Source of the DNA: Nematostella vectensis
Lineage: Eukaryota; Cnidaria; Anthozoa; Actiniaria; Edwardsiidae
DNA length: 64,000 nt
Assembly (NCBI RefSeq): GCF_932526225.1
Contig: NC_064040.1
Coordinates: 9,172,856 to 9,236,855, forward strand
Reading direction: 5' to 3'
The notes beneath the pieces were generated by a model. That model made no database searches and had not been told where the DNA came from. It saw only the letters and a program-made list of their open reading frames with translations. Shown here piece by piece: positions 1-12,200 of this stretch (the stretch's first letter is position 1; each line of letters starts with the position of its first letter). Both the position numbers and the translations under genes were made by a program.

Positions 1-258
1 TTAACAGTAGAAGTCTAGTCAACTGAGCACTAAATACTTGCACTTTTGTCTGTATTTACTTGTAGTGCTATCTCACGGGGCTAAAAGTTGCTTTGGTCAC
101 ACCAAATGTGATATCCTGGCTAATGAATTGCTGCTCACCACACATAAAGTGCTATCTCTAAGGGATAATATTGATTTTGTCCACTATCACCCCATGTTTT
201 CTGGAAAAAAAAAACCCTGGAATAATTCACTAATGAACATCCTATTTGAATAATGCAG
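1..258 (+). other. SCFD1 intron sequence, no feature recognised
   Basis: AT-rich sequence ending in a 3' splice site (ATGCAG at 253-258) before the first visible SCFD1 exon. I see no exon in it; the exon for the preceding part of the SM domain must lie outside the window. Confidence 0.6.
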
Positions 259-3200
259 GCCCTTGATAAAAAGCTCAGAGAGAACTTGAGGGATTCAAGA
301 AACAGTCTTTTTACAACTGATATCCCCTCTGGTCAAATCAGGTACATCAAAGAAGGAACACATGCTATATTGTAAAAGGAATGTGAGAGTTGAGTCACCA
401 ATCACGCCAGACTTTGTTGAGTGTGAAGCTCCATTGATATAAAAAAGCAGAGCTGATTATTAAATTAACCTGGCTTTCAGTTTCAGTTAAATTGTGTCCC
501 AGAGGTGTGCTTGGATTCTCTACAAGTATTTTTGTATGTCTGAATGTGAGAATTGGATGAGTTTCAGAATTAGAATCAGAATGCACAGCTCCATGCATCA
601 TACAGTGCTTACTAACATTTTCTCTTCTAGTTTTCAGAGGCCAGTGTTGGTGATTCTGGATCGCAACATGGATCTATGCACCCCATTGCACCATACCTGG
701 ACATACCAAGCTCTTGCCCACGACGTCCTGGTAGGTGTGGCTCTGCTGTTATTACCTTATTTTCTCATATATATATAAGGGATGACATGGCAGAGATGAA
801 AAAAATAATAATAATGATGATGACGATGATTTTAATAAAAATTCTTACAATAACAATAATAATAATAATAATAACAATAACAATAACAATACAATACTAA
901 TAATAATAATTTGTTTATTAATTACCCATTGCAGTGATACTGAATTACAGGTAAAATGGTCGCATATATGTGTACTAGCTACTAATGCCTAAGATTAATA
1001 CTTCACAGATACAAATTTTCTCAATCTGTTTGTAGTTTAAAGCTTTCTCTGATCTTAAATTATAATTGCCCTTTTTTACTGTACCTGTTTGCATTTTTTA
1101 ACTGTATCCCGTCTGGCCACACCCCAGGAATTGCACCTGAATAGAGTGGTTGTCAGGGAAACGCCCCCTCAAGTGAATGACGACCACCCTGATGCTCACC
1201 ACAGGCACCCCAAGCAAGTCAAAGTCAAGACATATGACCTTCACAACACTGATAAATTTTGGAATAGTCACAAGGGGAGGTAATATAACTGCCCCTCACA
1301 TCCTAGGATATACCACAGGCATCCCCAAAATCTCAAGGTCAAAACAGTTAAATTTTTGGATGGCAACAAAAGAAGACCATATACCCCACTCCATCACACA
1401 AGTCAAGAGAAGCTTTTATTCCTCCATTCTAATTCTTACAACTCCAAACAACTGAAGATAAGGCACTATACGGTGGTATTCCCAACAACAGATCCACTAG
1501 CTGTTTCAATTTTCACTGCACTTATGACGCTCTGAATAAGCAGTGACATCTTGCAAAAAAGATGTCTGGTCATGTTCACGAGTGTTTATCACTATCAATG
1601 GTGCATGTTTTCCTCAGTCCATTCCCCATAATCACTAACCATGGCCATGTTTTCCTCAGTCCATTCCCAATTATCACTAATCACGGTGCATGTTTTCCTC
1701 AGTCCATTCCCCATGATCACTAACCATGGTGCATGCTTTCCTCAGTCCATTCCCCATGATCACTAACCATGGTGCATGTTTTCCTCAGTCCATTCCCCAT
1801 TATCACTAACCATGGTGCATGTTTTCCTCAGTCCATTCCCCATGATCACTAACCATGGCCATGTTTTCCTCAGTCCATTCCCCATTATCACTAACCATGG
1901 TGCATGTTTTCCTCAGTCCATTCCCCATTATCACTAACCATGGTGCATGTTTTCCTCAGTCCATTCCCCATTATCACTAACCATGGTGCATGTTTTCCTC
2001 AGTCCATTCCCCATTATCACTAACCATGGTGCATGTTTTCCTCAGTCCATTCCCCATTATCACTAACCATGGCCATGTTTTCCCCAGTCCATTCCCAATT
2101 ATCACTAATCACGGTGCATGTTTTCCTCAGTCCATTCCCCATTATCACTAACCATGGTGCATGCTTTCCTCAGTCCATTCCCCATGATCACTAATCACGG
2201 TGCATGTTTTCCTCAGTCCATTCCCCATTATCACTAACCATGGTGCATGCTTTCCTCAGTCCATTCCCCATTATCACTAACCATGGTGCATGTTTTCCTC
2301 AGTCCATTCCCCATTATCACTAATCACGGTGCATGTTTTCCTCAGTCCATTCCCCATTATCACTAACCATGGTGCATGCTTTCCTCAGTCCATTCCCCAT
2401 TATCACTAACCATGGTGCATGTTTTCCTCAGTCCATTCCCCATTATCACTAATCACAGTGCATGTTTTCCTCAGTCCATTCCCAATTATCACTAATCACG
2501 GTGCATGTTTTCCTCAGTCCATTCCCCATGATCACTAACCATGGTGCATGCTTTCCTCAGTCCATTCCCCATGATCACTAACCATGGTGCATGTTTTCCT
2601 CAGTCCATTCCCCATTATCACTAACCATGGTGCATGTTTTCCTCAGTCCATTCCCCATGATCACTAACCATGGTGCATGCTTTCCTCAGTCCATTCCCCA
2701 TTATCACTAACCATGGTGCATGCTTTCCTCAGTCCATTCCCCATGATCACTAATCACGGTGCATGTTTTCCTCAGTCCATTCCCCATTATCACTAACCAT
2801 GGTGCATGCTTTCCTCAGTCCATTCCCCATTATCACTAACCATGGTGCATGTTTTCCTCAGTCCATTCCCCATTATCACTAACCATGGTGCATGTTTTCC
2901 TCAGTCCATTCCCCATTATCACTAACCATGGTGCATGCTTTCCTCAGTCCATTCCCCATGATCACTAATCACGGTGCATGTTTTCCTCAGTCCATTCCCC
3001 ATTATCACTAACCATGGTGCATGTTTTCCTCAGTCCATTCCCCATTATCACTAACCATGGTGCATGTTTTCCTCAGTCCATTCCCCATTATCACTAACCA
3101 TGGTGCATGTTTTCCTCAGTCCATTCCCCATGATCACTAATCACGGTGCATGTTTTCCTCAGTCCATTCCCAATTATCACTAACCATGGTGCATGCTTTC

Positions 3201-6200
3201 CTCAGTCCATTCCCCATAATCACTAACCATGGTGCATGCTTTCCTCAGTCCATTCCCCATAATCACTAACCATGGTGCATGTTTTCCTCAGTCCATTCCC
3301 CATTATCACTAACCATGGTGCATGCTTTCCTCAGTCCATTCCCCATGATCACTAATCATGGTCATGTTTTCCTCAGTCCATTCCCAATTATCACTAATCA
3401 CGGTGCATGTTTTCCTCAGTCCATTCCCCATGATCACTAACCATGGTCATGTTTTCCTCAGTCCATTCCTCATTATCACTAATCATGGTGCATGTTTTCC
3501 TCAGTCCATTCCCCATTATCACTAACCATGGTGCATGCTTTCCTCAGTCCATTCCCCATGATCACTAACCATGGTGCATGCTTTCCTCAGTCCATTCCCC
3601 ATGATCACTAATCATGGTCATGTTTTCCTCAGTCCATTCCCAATTATCACTAATCACGGTGCATGTTTTCCTCAGTCCATTCCCCATGATCACTAACCAT
3701 GGTGCATGTTTTCCTCAGTCCATTCCCCATTATCACTAACCATGGTGCATGTTTTCCTCAGTCCATTCCCCATTATCACTAACCATGGTGCATGTTTTCC
3801 TCAGTCCATTCCCCATTATCACTAACCATGGTGCATGTTTTCCTCAGTCCATTCCCCATTATCACTAACCATGGTGCATGCTTTCCTCAGTCCATTCCCC
3901 ATGATCACTAACCATGGTGCATGTTTTCCTCAGTCCATTCCCCATTATCACTAACCATGGTGCATGCTTTCCTCAGTCCATTCCCCATGATCACTAATCA
4001 TGGTCATGTTTTCCTCAGTCCATTCCCAATTATCACTAATCACGGTGCATGTTTTCCTCAGTCCATTCCCCATTATCACTAACCATGGTGCATGTTTTCC
4101 TCAGTCCATTCCCCATTATCACTAATCATGGTCATGTTTTCCTCATTCCATTCCCAATTATCACTAACCATGGTGCATGTTTTCCTCAGTCCATTCCCCA
4201 TGATCACTAACCATGGTGCATGCTTTCCTCAGTCCATTCCCCATGATCACTAACCATGGTCATGTTTTCCTCAGTCCATTCCCCATTATCACTAATCACG
4301 GTGCATGTTTTCCTCAGTCCATTCCCAATTATCACTAATCATGGTCATGTTTTCCTCAGTCCATTCCCCATTATCACTAACCATGGTGCATGTTTTCCTC
4401 AGTCCATTCCCCATTATCACTAATCATGGTCATGTTTTCCTCAGTCCATTCCCCATTATCACTAACCACGGCCATGTTTTCCTCAGTCCATTCCCCATGA
4501 TCACTAACCATGGTGCATGCTTTCCTCAGTCCATTCCCCATGATCACTAATCATGGTCATGTTTTCCTCAGTCCATTCCCCATGATCACTAACCATGGTC
4601 ATGCTTTCCTCAGTCCATTCCCCATGATCACTAACCATGGTGCATGTTTTCCTCAGTCCATTCCCCATGATCACTAACCATGGTGCATGCTTTCCTCAGT
4701 CCATTCCCCAATGTTGCTGAGTCAATAGAAAAAGAATTGAATGAGTACAAAGCATCCGAAGAGGAGGTCAAGAGACTGAAGAATGTCATGGTACGTAACC
4801 ACCTGACATCCTCACCACACCCATCCAGGGGCAGCATATGGGAAGGGCAGAGGGGGCGCTTGCCAGCCACATGAAATTGTACTTATAACTGATCCTGTGA
4901 AAAATGTAATGAAAAAATTTCAAGGCCTTTTGTGGTTATTTCGGTACACTATCTGACAAAGAAATCACACATCCTTGCAATGACCTCATCGATGTACATG
5001 GCAATTACAAAACCGCAAGTTAGGCTGTTAAAAAGATTTTGAAAATCACCTCTCCTTGTGGTGCCTCCCCAATGGAAAAATTAATAAGTGCCCCGGTACT
5101 TATTCAAGCAATTATGGTATTCTAACTTCTATTTGTATATCAGGGTATAGATGAAAGTAACGAGGAAGTCATGGGAGAAATTTTTGCAGACAGTACTGCA
5201 AAGCTCACATCTGCTGTCAGGTAAGAGACAGTTTAACATTTGCCGTGACCATTCCTTACTTAAATTTACTGGACACTTTTGTTTCAATTTGCCTGAATAA
5301 TTTTTCAAATCTCTGATATTTGGATTCTAGTTCATTGCCTGAACTACTCGAGAAGAAGAGATTGATTGACATGCACACAAACATCGCCACCGCGTTGCTT
5401 GACCACATTAAGGTACTGTATTTATTGGCATGCATACCAACATTGTCATCGCACTTCTTGACCACATTAATAAAGAAACTACATATATAGTGTATATACT
5501 GCATAAAGTAGCAAGAAGAGGTTGATTGACATGTACATCAACATTGCCACCGCACTGCTTGACCACATTATAGCCAAATTCGTTGTTGTGCAACCTCCCA
5601 GAATCGAAAATTCCTTTCTTCATTTGGGAGTAGCGCGTTGTCAATCAAACCAAGCAATCAAAACCAGACAAACCAAAGCTTGTGTCTGACTATGAGCTAT
5701 TCCCAAACAAGACCAGGATTTTGGATTCAGGAGGTCGCGCAACTACAAATTTGGCTTTAATGTGCTGCATAGGTACTGTACAGTGAAGTAAGGATTTGAC
5801 AGATTTTATTTTTAAGTGGATTTATTAAGATTTTGTTCTCAAAAATTGTCTGTTGAAACAATAACAAAGGTGTGGCTGACAAGGGCTCTTTAATGTTCCC
5901 CACTACCTTGCTGGGAAGATGTGACGTCTAATTGCTCCCTATTTTTATCCCCCCCCCCCCCCCAACCCCTTCTCCGTAACATGTTTATGACTGGGCCAAG
6001 TTTAATTCTTCTGTGTTCTAACCAATTTTTTTCTATTACTATTTATCATGGTTTATTATTATTATTATTTTATTTACCTGCAGGCCCGAAAGCTGGACAT
6101 TTTTTTTGAGACAGAGGAGAAAATCATGAGCAAGTCGACTTTGGTATGTATGTCATAGAGAGAAAATGCCCTGCATTTTGGGGAGATAGACGGTTTATAC

Positions 6201-9200
6201 TGTAGCATTCTATGTACCATGGCCTTCAATACAAAGTTTCAAAAAAGTTAACCAATAACTTGTACAATGTCATAACTAGGCGGATTAAGTGATTCATGAG
6301 TTGCACTTGTGCACTTCTTTGCCACACTACTGTAGCATGCTAGTGGAGTTCGTGTTAAGCATTTTACACATCTCCTTGGTTTTTATTGGTTTACTTTAGA
6401 ATACTGTTAAGGTAGCTGTGCAAGCACATGTGGCACTATAAAACTTGAGCAGTATTAATGATTAACTTTTTCTCTTACAGGACAAGTCAATATTGGAGAT
6501 CATTCAAGATCCAGATGGTAAATTGTTGTTAGCGTGTTGTTGTTGCTGCTTTCATTGTTGGTGTTGCTTTCACTCTCCTTGCTGGTGCTTTTAGTTGGTG
6601 TTGCTTTCACTCTCCTTGCTGGTGCTTTTAGTTGATGTTGCTTTCACTCTCCTTGCTGGTGCTTTCATTGTTGGTGTTGCTTTCACTCTCCTTGCTGGTG
6701 CTTTTATTGTTGGTGTTGCTTTCACTCTCCTTGCTGGTGCTTTTAGTTGATGTTGCTTTCACTCTCCTTGCTGGTGCTTTTATTGTTGATGTTGCTTTCA
6801 CTCTCCTTGCTGGTGCTTTTATTGTTGATGTTGCTTTCACTCTCCTTGCTGGTGCTTTTAGTTGATGTTGCTTTCACTCTCCTTGCTGCTGCTTTTAGTT
6901 GATGTTGCTTTCACTCTCCTTGCTGCTGCTTTTAGTTGATGTTGCTTTCACTCTCCTTGCTGGTGCTTTTAGTTGATGTTGCTTTCACTCTCCTTGCTGG
7001 TGCTTTTAGTTGGTGTTGCTTTCACTCTCCTTGCTGGTGCTTTCATTGTTGATGTTGCTTTCACTCTCCTTGCTGGTGTTTTTAGTTGGTGTTGCTTTCA
7101 CTCTCCTTGCTGGTGTTTTTAGTTGATGTTGCTTTCACTCTCCTTGCTGGTGCTTTCATTGTTGATGTTGCTTTCACTCTCCTTGCTGGTGTTTTTAGTT
7201 GGTGTTGCTTTCACTCTCCTTGCTGGTGCTTTTAGTTGATGTTGCTTTCACTCTCCTTGCTGGTGCTTTTAGTTGATGTTGCTTTCACTCTCCTTGCTGG
7301 TGCTTTTAGTTGATGTTGCTTTTACTCTCCTTGCTGGTGCTTTTAGTTGATGTTGCTTTCACTCTCCTTGCTGGTGTTTTTAGTTGGTGTTGCTTTCACT
7401 CTCCTTGCTGGTGCTTTTAGTTGATGTTGCTTTCACTCTCCTCGCTGGTGCTTTCATTGTTGATGTTGCTTTCACTCTCCTTGCTGGTGCTTTCATTGTT
7501 GATGTTGCTTTCACTCTCCTTGCTGGTGTTTTTAGTTGGTGTTGCTTTCACTCTCCTTGCTGGTGTTTTTAGTTGATGTTGCTTTCACTCTCCTTGCTGG
7601 TGCTTTCATTGTTGATGTTGCTTTCACTCTCCTTGCTGGTGTTTTTAGTTGATGTTGCTTTCACTCTCCTTGCTGGTGCTTTTAGTTGATGTTGCTTTCA
7701 CTCTCCTTGCTGGTGTTTTTAGTTGATGTTGCTTTCACTCTCCTTGCTGGTGCTTTCATTGTTGGTGTTGCTTTCACTCTCCTTGCTGGTGCTTTTATTG
7801 TTGGTGTTGCTTTCACTCTCCTTGCTGGTGCTTTTATTGTTGGTGTTGCTTTCACTCTCCTTGCTGGTGCTTTTAGTTGGTGTTGCTTTCACTCTCCTTG
7901 CTGGTGCTTTTAGTTGATGTTGCTTTCACTCTCCTTGCTGGTGCTTTTAGTTGATGTTGCTTTCACTCTCCTTGCTGGTGCTTTTAGTTGATGTTGCTTT
8001 CACTCTCCTTGCTGGTGCTTTAAGTTGATGTTGCTTTCACTCTCCTTGCTGGTGCTTTTAGTTGATGTTGCTTTCACTCTCCTTGCTGGTGCTTTTAGTT
8101 GATGTTGCTTTCACTCTCCTTGCTGGTGCTTTTAGTTGATGTTGCTTTCACTCTCCTTGCTGGTGCTTTTAGTTGATGTTGCTTTCACTCTCCTTGCTGG
8201 TGCTTTTAGTTGATGTTGCTTTCACTCTCCTTGCTGGTGCTTTTAGTTGATGTTGCTTTCACTCTCCTTGCTGGTGTTTTTAGTTGATGTTGCTTTCACT
8301 CTCCTTGCTGGTGCTTTCATTGTTGATGTTGCTTTCACTCTCCTTGCTGGTGTTTTTAGTTGGTGTTGCTTTCACTCTCCTTGCTGGTGCTTTTAGTTGA
8401 TGTTGCTTTCACTCTCCTTGCTGGTGCTTTTAGTTGATGTTGCTTTCACTCTCCTTGCTGGTGCTTTTAGTTGATGTTGCTTTTACTCTCCTTGCTGGTG
8501 CTTTTAGTTGATGTTGCTTTCACTCTCCTTGCTGGTGTTTTTAGTTGGTGTTGCTTTCACTCTCCTTGCTGGTGCTTTTAGTTGATGTTGCTTTCACTCT
8601 CCTTGCTGGTGCTTTTAGTTGATGTTGCTTTCACTCTCCTTGCTGGTGCTTTTAGTTGATGTTGCTTTCACTCTCCTTGCTGGTGCTTTTAGTTGATGTT
8701 GCTTTCACTCTCCTTGCTGGTGCTTTTAGTTGATGTTGCTTTCACTCTCCTTGCTGGTGCTTTTATTGTTGGTGTTGCTTTCACTCTCCTTGCTGGTGCT
8801 TTTATTGTTGGTGTTGCTTTCACTCTCCTTGCTGGTGCTTTTAGTTGGTGTTGCTTTCACTCTCCTTGCTGGTGCTTTTAGTTGATGTTGCTTTCACTCT
8901 CCTTGCTGGTGCTTTTAGTTGATGTTGCTTTCACTCTCCTTGCTGGTGCTTTTAGTTGATGTTGCTTTCACTCTCCTTGCTGGTGCTTTTAGTTGATGTT
9001 GCTTTCACTCTCCTTGCTGGTGCTTTTAGTTGATGTTGCTTTCACTCTCCTTGCTGGTGCTTTTAGTTGATGTTGCTTTCACTCTCCTTGCTGGTGCTTT
9101 AAGTTGATGTTGCTTTCACTCTCCTTGCTGGTGCTTTTAGTTAGTGTTGCTTTCACTCTCCTTGCTGGTGCTTTTAGTTGATGTTGCTTTCACTCTCCTT

Positions 9201-12200
9201 GCTGGTTCTTTTATTGTTGGTGTTGCTGGTGCTTTTAGTTGATGTTGCTTTCACTCTCCTTGCTGGTGCTTTTAGTTGATGTTGCTTTCACTCTCCTTGC
9301 TGGTGCTTTTAGTTGATGTTGCTTTCACTCTCCTTGCTGGTGCTTTTAGTTGATGTTGCTTTCACTCTCCTTGCTGGTGCTTTTAGTTGATGTTGCTTTC
9401 ACTCTCCTTGCTGGTGCTTTTAGTTGATGTTGCTTTCACTCTCCTTGCTGGTGCTTTTAGTTGGTGTTGCTTTCACTCTCCTTGCTGGTGCTTTTAGTTG
9501 ATGTTGCTTTCACTCTCCTTGCTGGTGCTTTTAGTTGATGTTGCTTTCACTCTCCTTGCTGGTTCTTTTATTGTTGGTGTTGCTTTCACTCTCCTTGCTG
9601 GTGCTTTTATTGTTGGTGTTGCTTTCACTCTCCTTGCTGGTGCTTTTATTGTTGATGTTGCTTTCACTCTCCTTGCTGGTGCTTTTAGTTGATGTTGCTT
9701 TCACTCTCCTTGCTGGTGTTTTTAGTTGATGTTGCTTTCACTCTCCTTGCTGGTGCTTTCATTGTTGGTGTTGCTTTCACTCTCCTTGCTGGTGCTTTTA
9801 TTGTTGGTGTTGCTTTCACTCTCCTTGCTGGTGCTTTTATTGTTGGTGTTGCTTTCACTCTCCTTGCTGGTGCTTTTAGTTGGTGTTGCTTTCACTCTCC
9901 TTGCTGGTGCTTTTAGTTAATGTTGCTTTCACTCTCCTTGCTGGTGCTTTTAGTTGATGTTGCTTTCACTCTCCTTGCTGGTGCTTTTAGTTGATGTTGC
10001 TTTCACTCTCCTTGCTGGTGCTTTTATTGTTGGTGTTGCTTTCACTCTCCTTGCTGGTGCTTTTAGTTGATGTTGCTTTCACTCTCCTTGCTGGTTCTTT
10101 TAGTTGATGTTGCTTTCACTCTCCTTGCTGCTGCTTTTAGTTGATGTTGCTTTCACTCTCCTTGCTGGTGCTTTTAGTTGATGTTGCTTTCACTCTCCTT
10201 GCTGGTGTTTTTAGTTGATGTTGCTTTCACTCTTCTTGCTGGTGCTTTTAGTTGATGTTGCTTTCACTCTCCTTGCTGGTGCTTTTAGTTGATGTTGCTT
10301 TCACTCTCCTTGCTGGTGCTTTTAGTTGGTGTTGCTTTCACTCTCCTTGCTGGTGCTTTTAGTTGATGTTGCTTTCACTCTCCTTGCTGGTGCTTTTATT
10401 GTTGGTTTTGCTTTCACTCTCCTTGCTGGTTCTTTTAGTTGATGTTGCTTTCACTCTCCTTGCTGCTGCTTTTAGTTGATGTTGCTTTCACTCTCCTTGC
10501 TGGTGCTTTTAGTTGATGTTGCTTTCACTCTCCTTGCTGGTGCTTTTAGTTGATGTTGCTTTCACTCTCCTTGCTGGTGCTTTTAGTTGGTGTTGCTTTC
10601 ACTCTCCTTGCTGGTGCTTTTAGTTGGTGTTGCTTACACTCTCCTTGCTGGTGCTTTTAGTTGGTGTTGCTTTCACTCTCCTTGCTGGTGCTTTTAGTTG
10701 GTGTTGCTTTCACTCTCCTTGCTGGTGCTTTTAGTTGGTGTTGCTTTCACTCTCCTTGCTGGTGCTTTTAGTTGGTGTTGCTTTCACTCTCCTTGCTGGT
10801 GCTTTTAGTTGGTGTTGCTTTCACTCTCCTTGCTGGTGCTTTTAGTTGGTGTTGCTTTCACTCTCCTTGCTGGTGCTTTTAGTTGGTGTTGCTTACACTC
10901 TCCTTGCTGGTGCTTTTAGTTGGTGTTGCTTTCACTCTCCTTGCTGGTGCTTTTAGTTGGTGTTGCTTTCACTCTCCTTGCTGGTGCTTTTAGTTGGTGT
11001 TGCTTTCACTCTCCTTGCTGGTGCTTTTAGTTGGTGTTGCTTTCACTCTCCTTGCTGGTGCTTTTAGTTGGTGTTGCTTTCACTCTCCTTGCTGGTGCTT
11101 TTAGTTGGTGTTGCTTTCACTCTCCTTGCTGGTGCTTTTAGTTGGTGTTGCTTTCACTCTCCTTGCTGGTGCTTTTAGTTGGTGTCGCTTTCACTCTCCT
11201 TGCTGGTGCTTTTTTTGATGTTGCTTTCACTCTCCTTGCTGGTGCTTTTTTTTATGTTGCTTTCACCATTGTTGATGATCATTATTGCTGCCATTTTGTT
11301 TGAGGTGCCTGTTGCTACTAATGTTGTTACTGGAGCCGAGCTTGCTGTTTCCGTTGTTGTTAGCTTCACCTTTGTTGACGATCCTTTTGTTGAAGGTGCT
11401 TGTTCCGATTAATGTTGTTACTGGTGCTTACTGCTACCGTTGTTGTTTCGTTCACCTTTGTCGCTGGTGCTTTTTGTTGTTGTTGCTTTCAACATTGTTG
11501 ATGGCTTACTGTTGCCGCTATTGCTGGTAATATTAGAAAAGCAGAACGAGAAAAACAGTATATATAAGGGTAGAAGGGGTATATACCTATTTCAAATAAG
11601 GTTGTACTTGGAGAATCTGTGTAGCGTAACACGTGCTATGTTCTTTGAATCATAACTTACCCTTATATCATAACTTACTTAATCATAACTTACTTTGAGT
11701 CATGACTCATCTCTTATTTTTTTAGCTGGTACTCCAGAAGACAAACTCAGATTGTTTATTATTTATTATGTATCTGGGCCTACAATGTCCCCGGTAAGAG
11801 CATAAATTGCTGTCATAAATACATTTTAATGTCTTCCCCCTCTCTGTTGTAATAAGTAGTTTGTAAGAGACAAATTGCTGTCATAAATACATTTTAATGT
11901 CTTCCCCCTCTCTGTTGTAATAAGTAGTTTGTAAGAGACAAATTGCTTTCATAAATACATTTTAATGTCTTCCCCCTCTCTGTTGCAATAATCAGTTTGT
12001 CCAAACAGTCGGCGATTGGCATGCTGTAATTCTTAAAACACTCCTTTGTTATTGTATCATTGAAAATACAGCAGTTTGTTTGCACGGAAACTTTTACATA
12101 ACAATCTACGAGGGTAGTCTGATGTTATCAACGATGTTTGATTGAAAATATCTTGGTTACTTGCTTGAATTGGCGGGATCTGAGCGGGATCATAAAATGA

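Noticed and set aside
1597-4699. CRISPR-like appearance (regular repeats)
   Set aside because: No unique spacers, unit contiguous, eukaryotic intron; it is a minisatellite of splice acceptors.
6632-9920. Leu/Val/Phe-rich ORFs resembling transmembrane proteins
   Set aside because: Translations of the 37-bp pyrimidine-rich array in the SCFD1 intron; hydrophobicity follows from T-rich codons.
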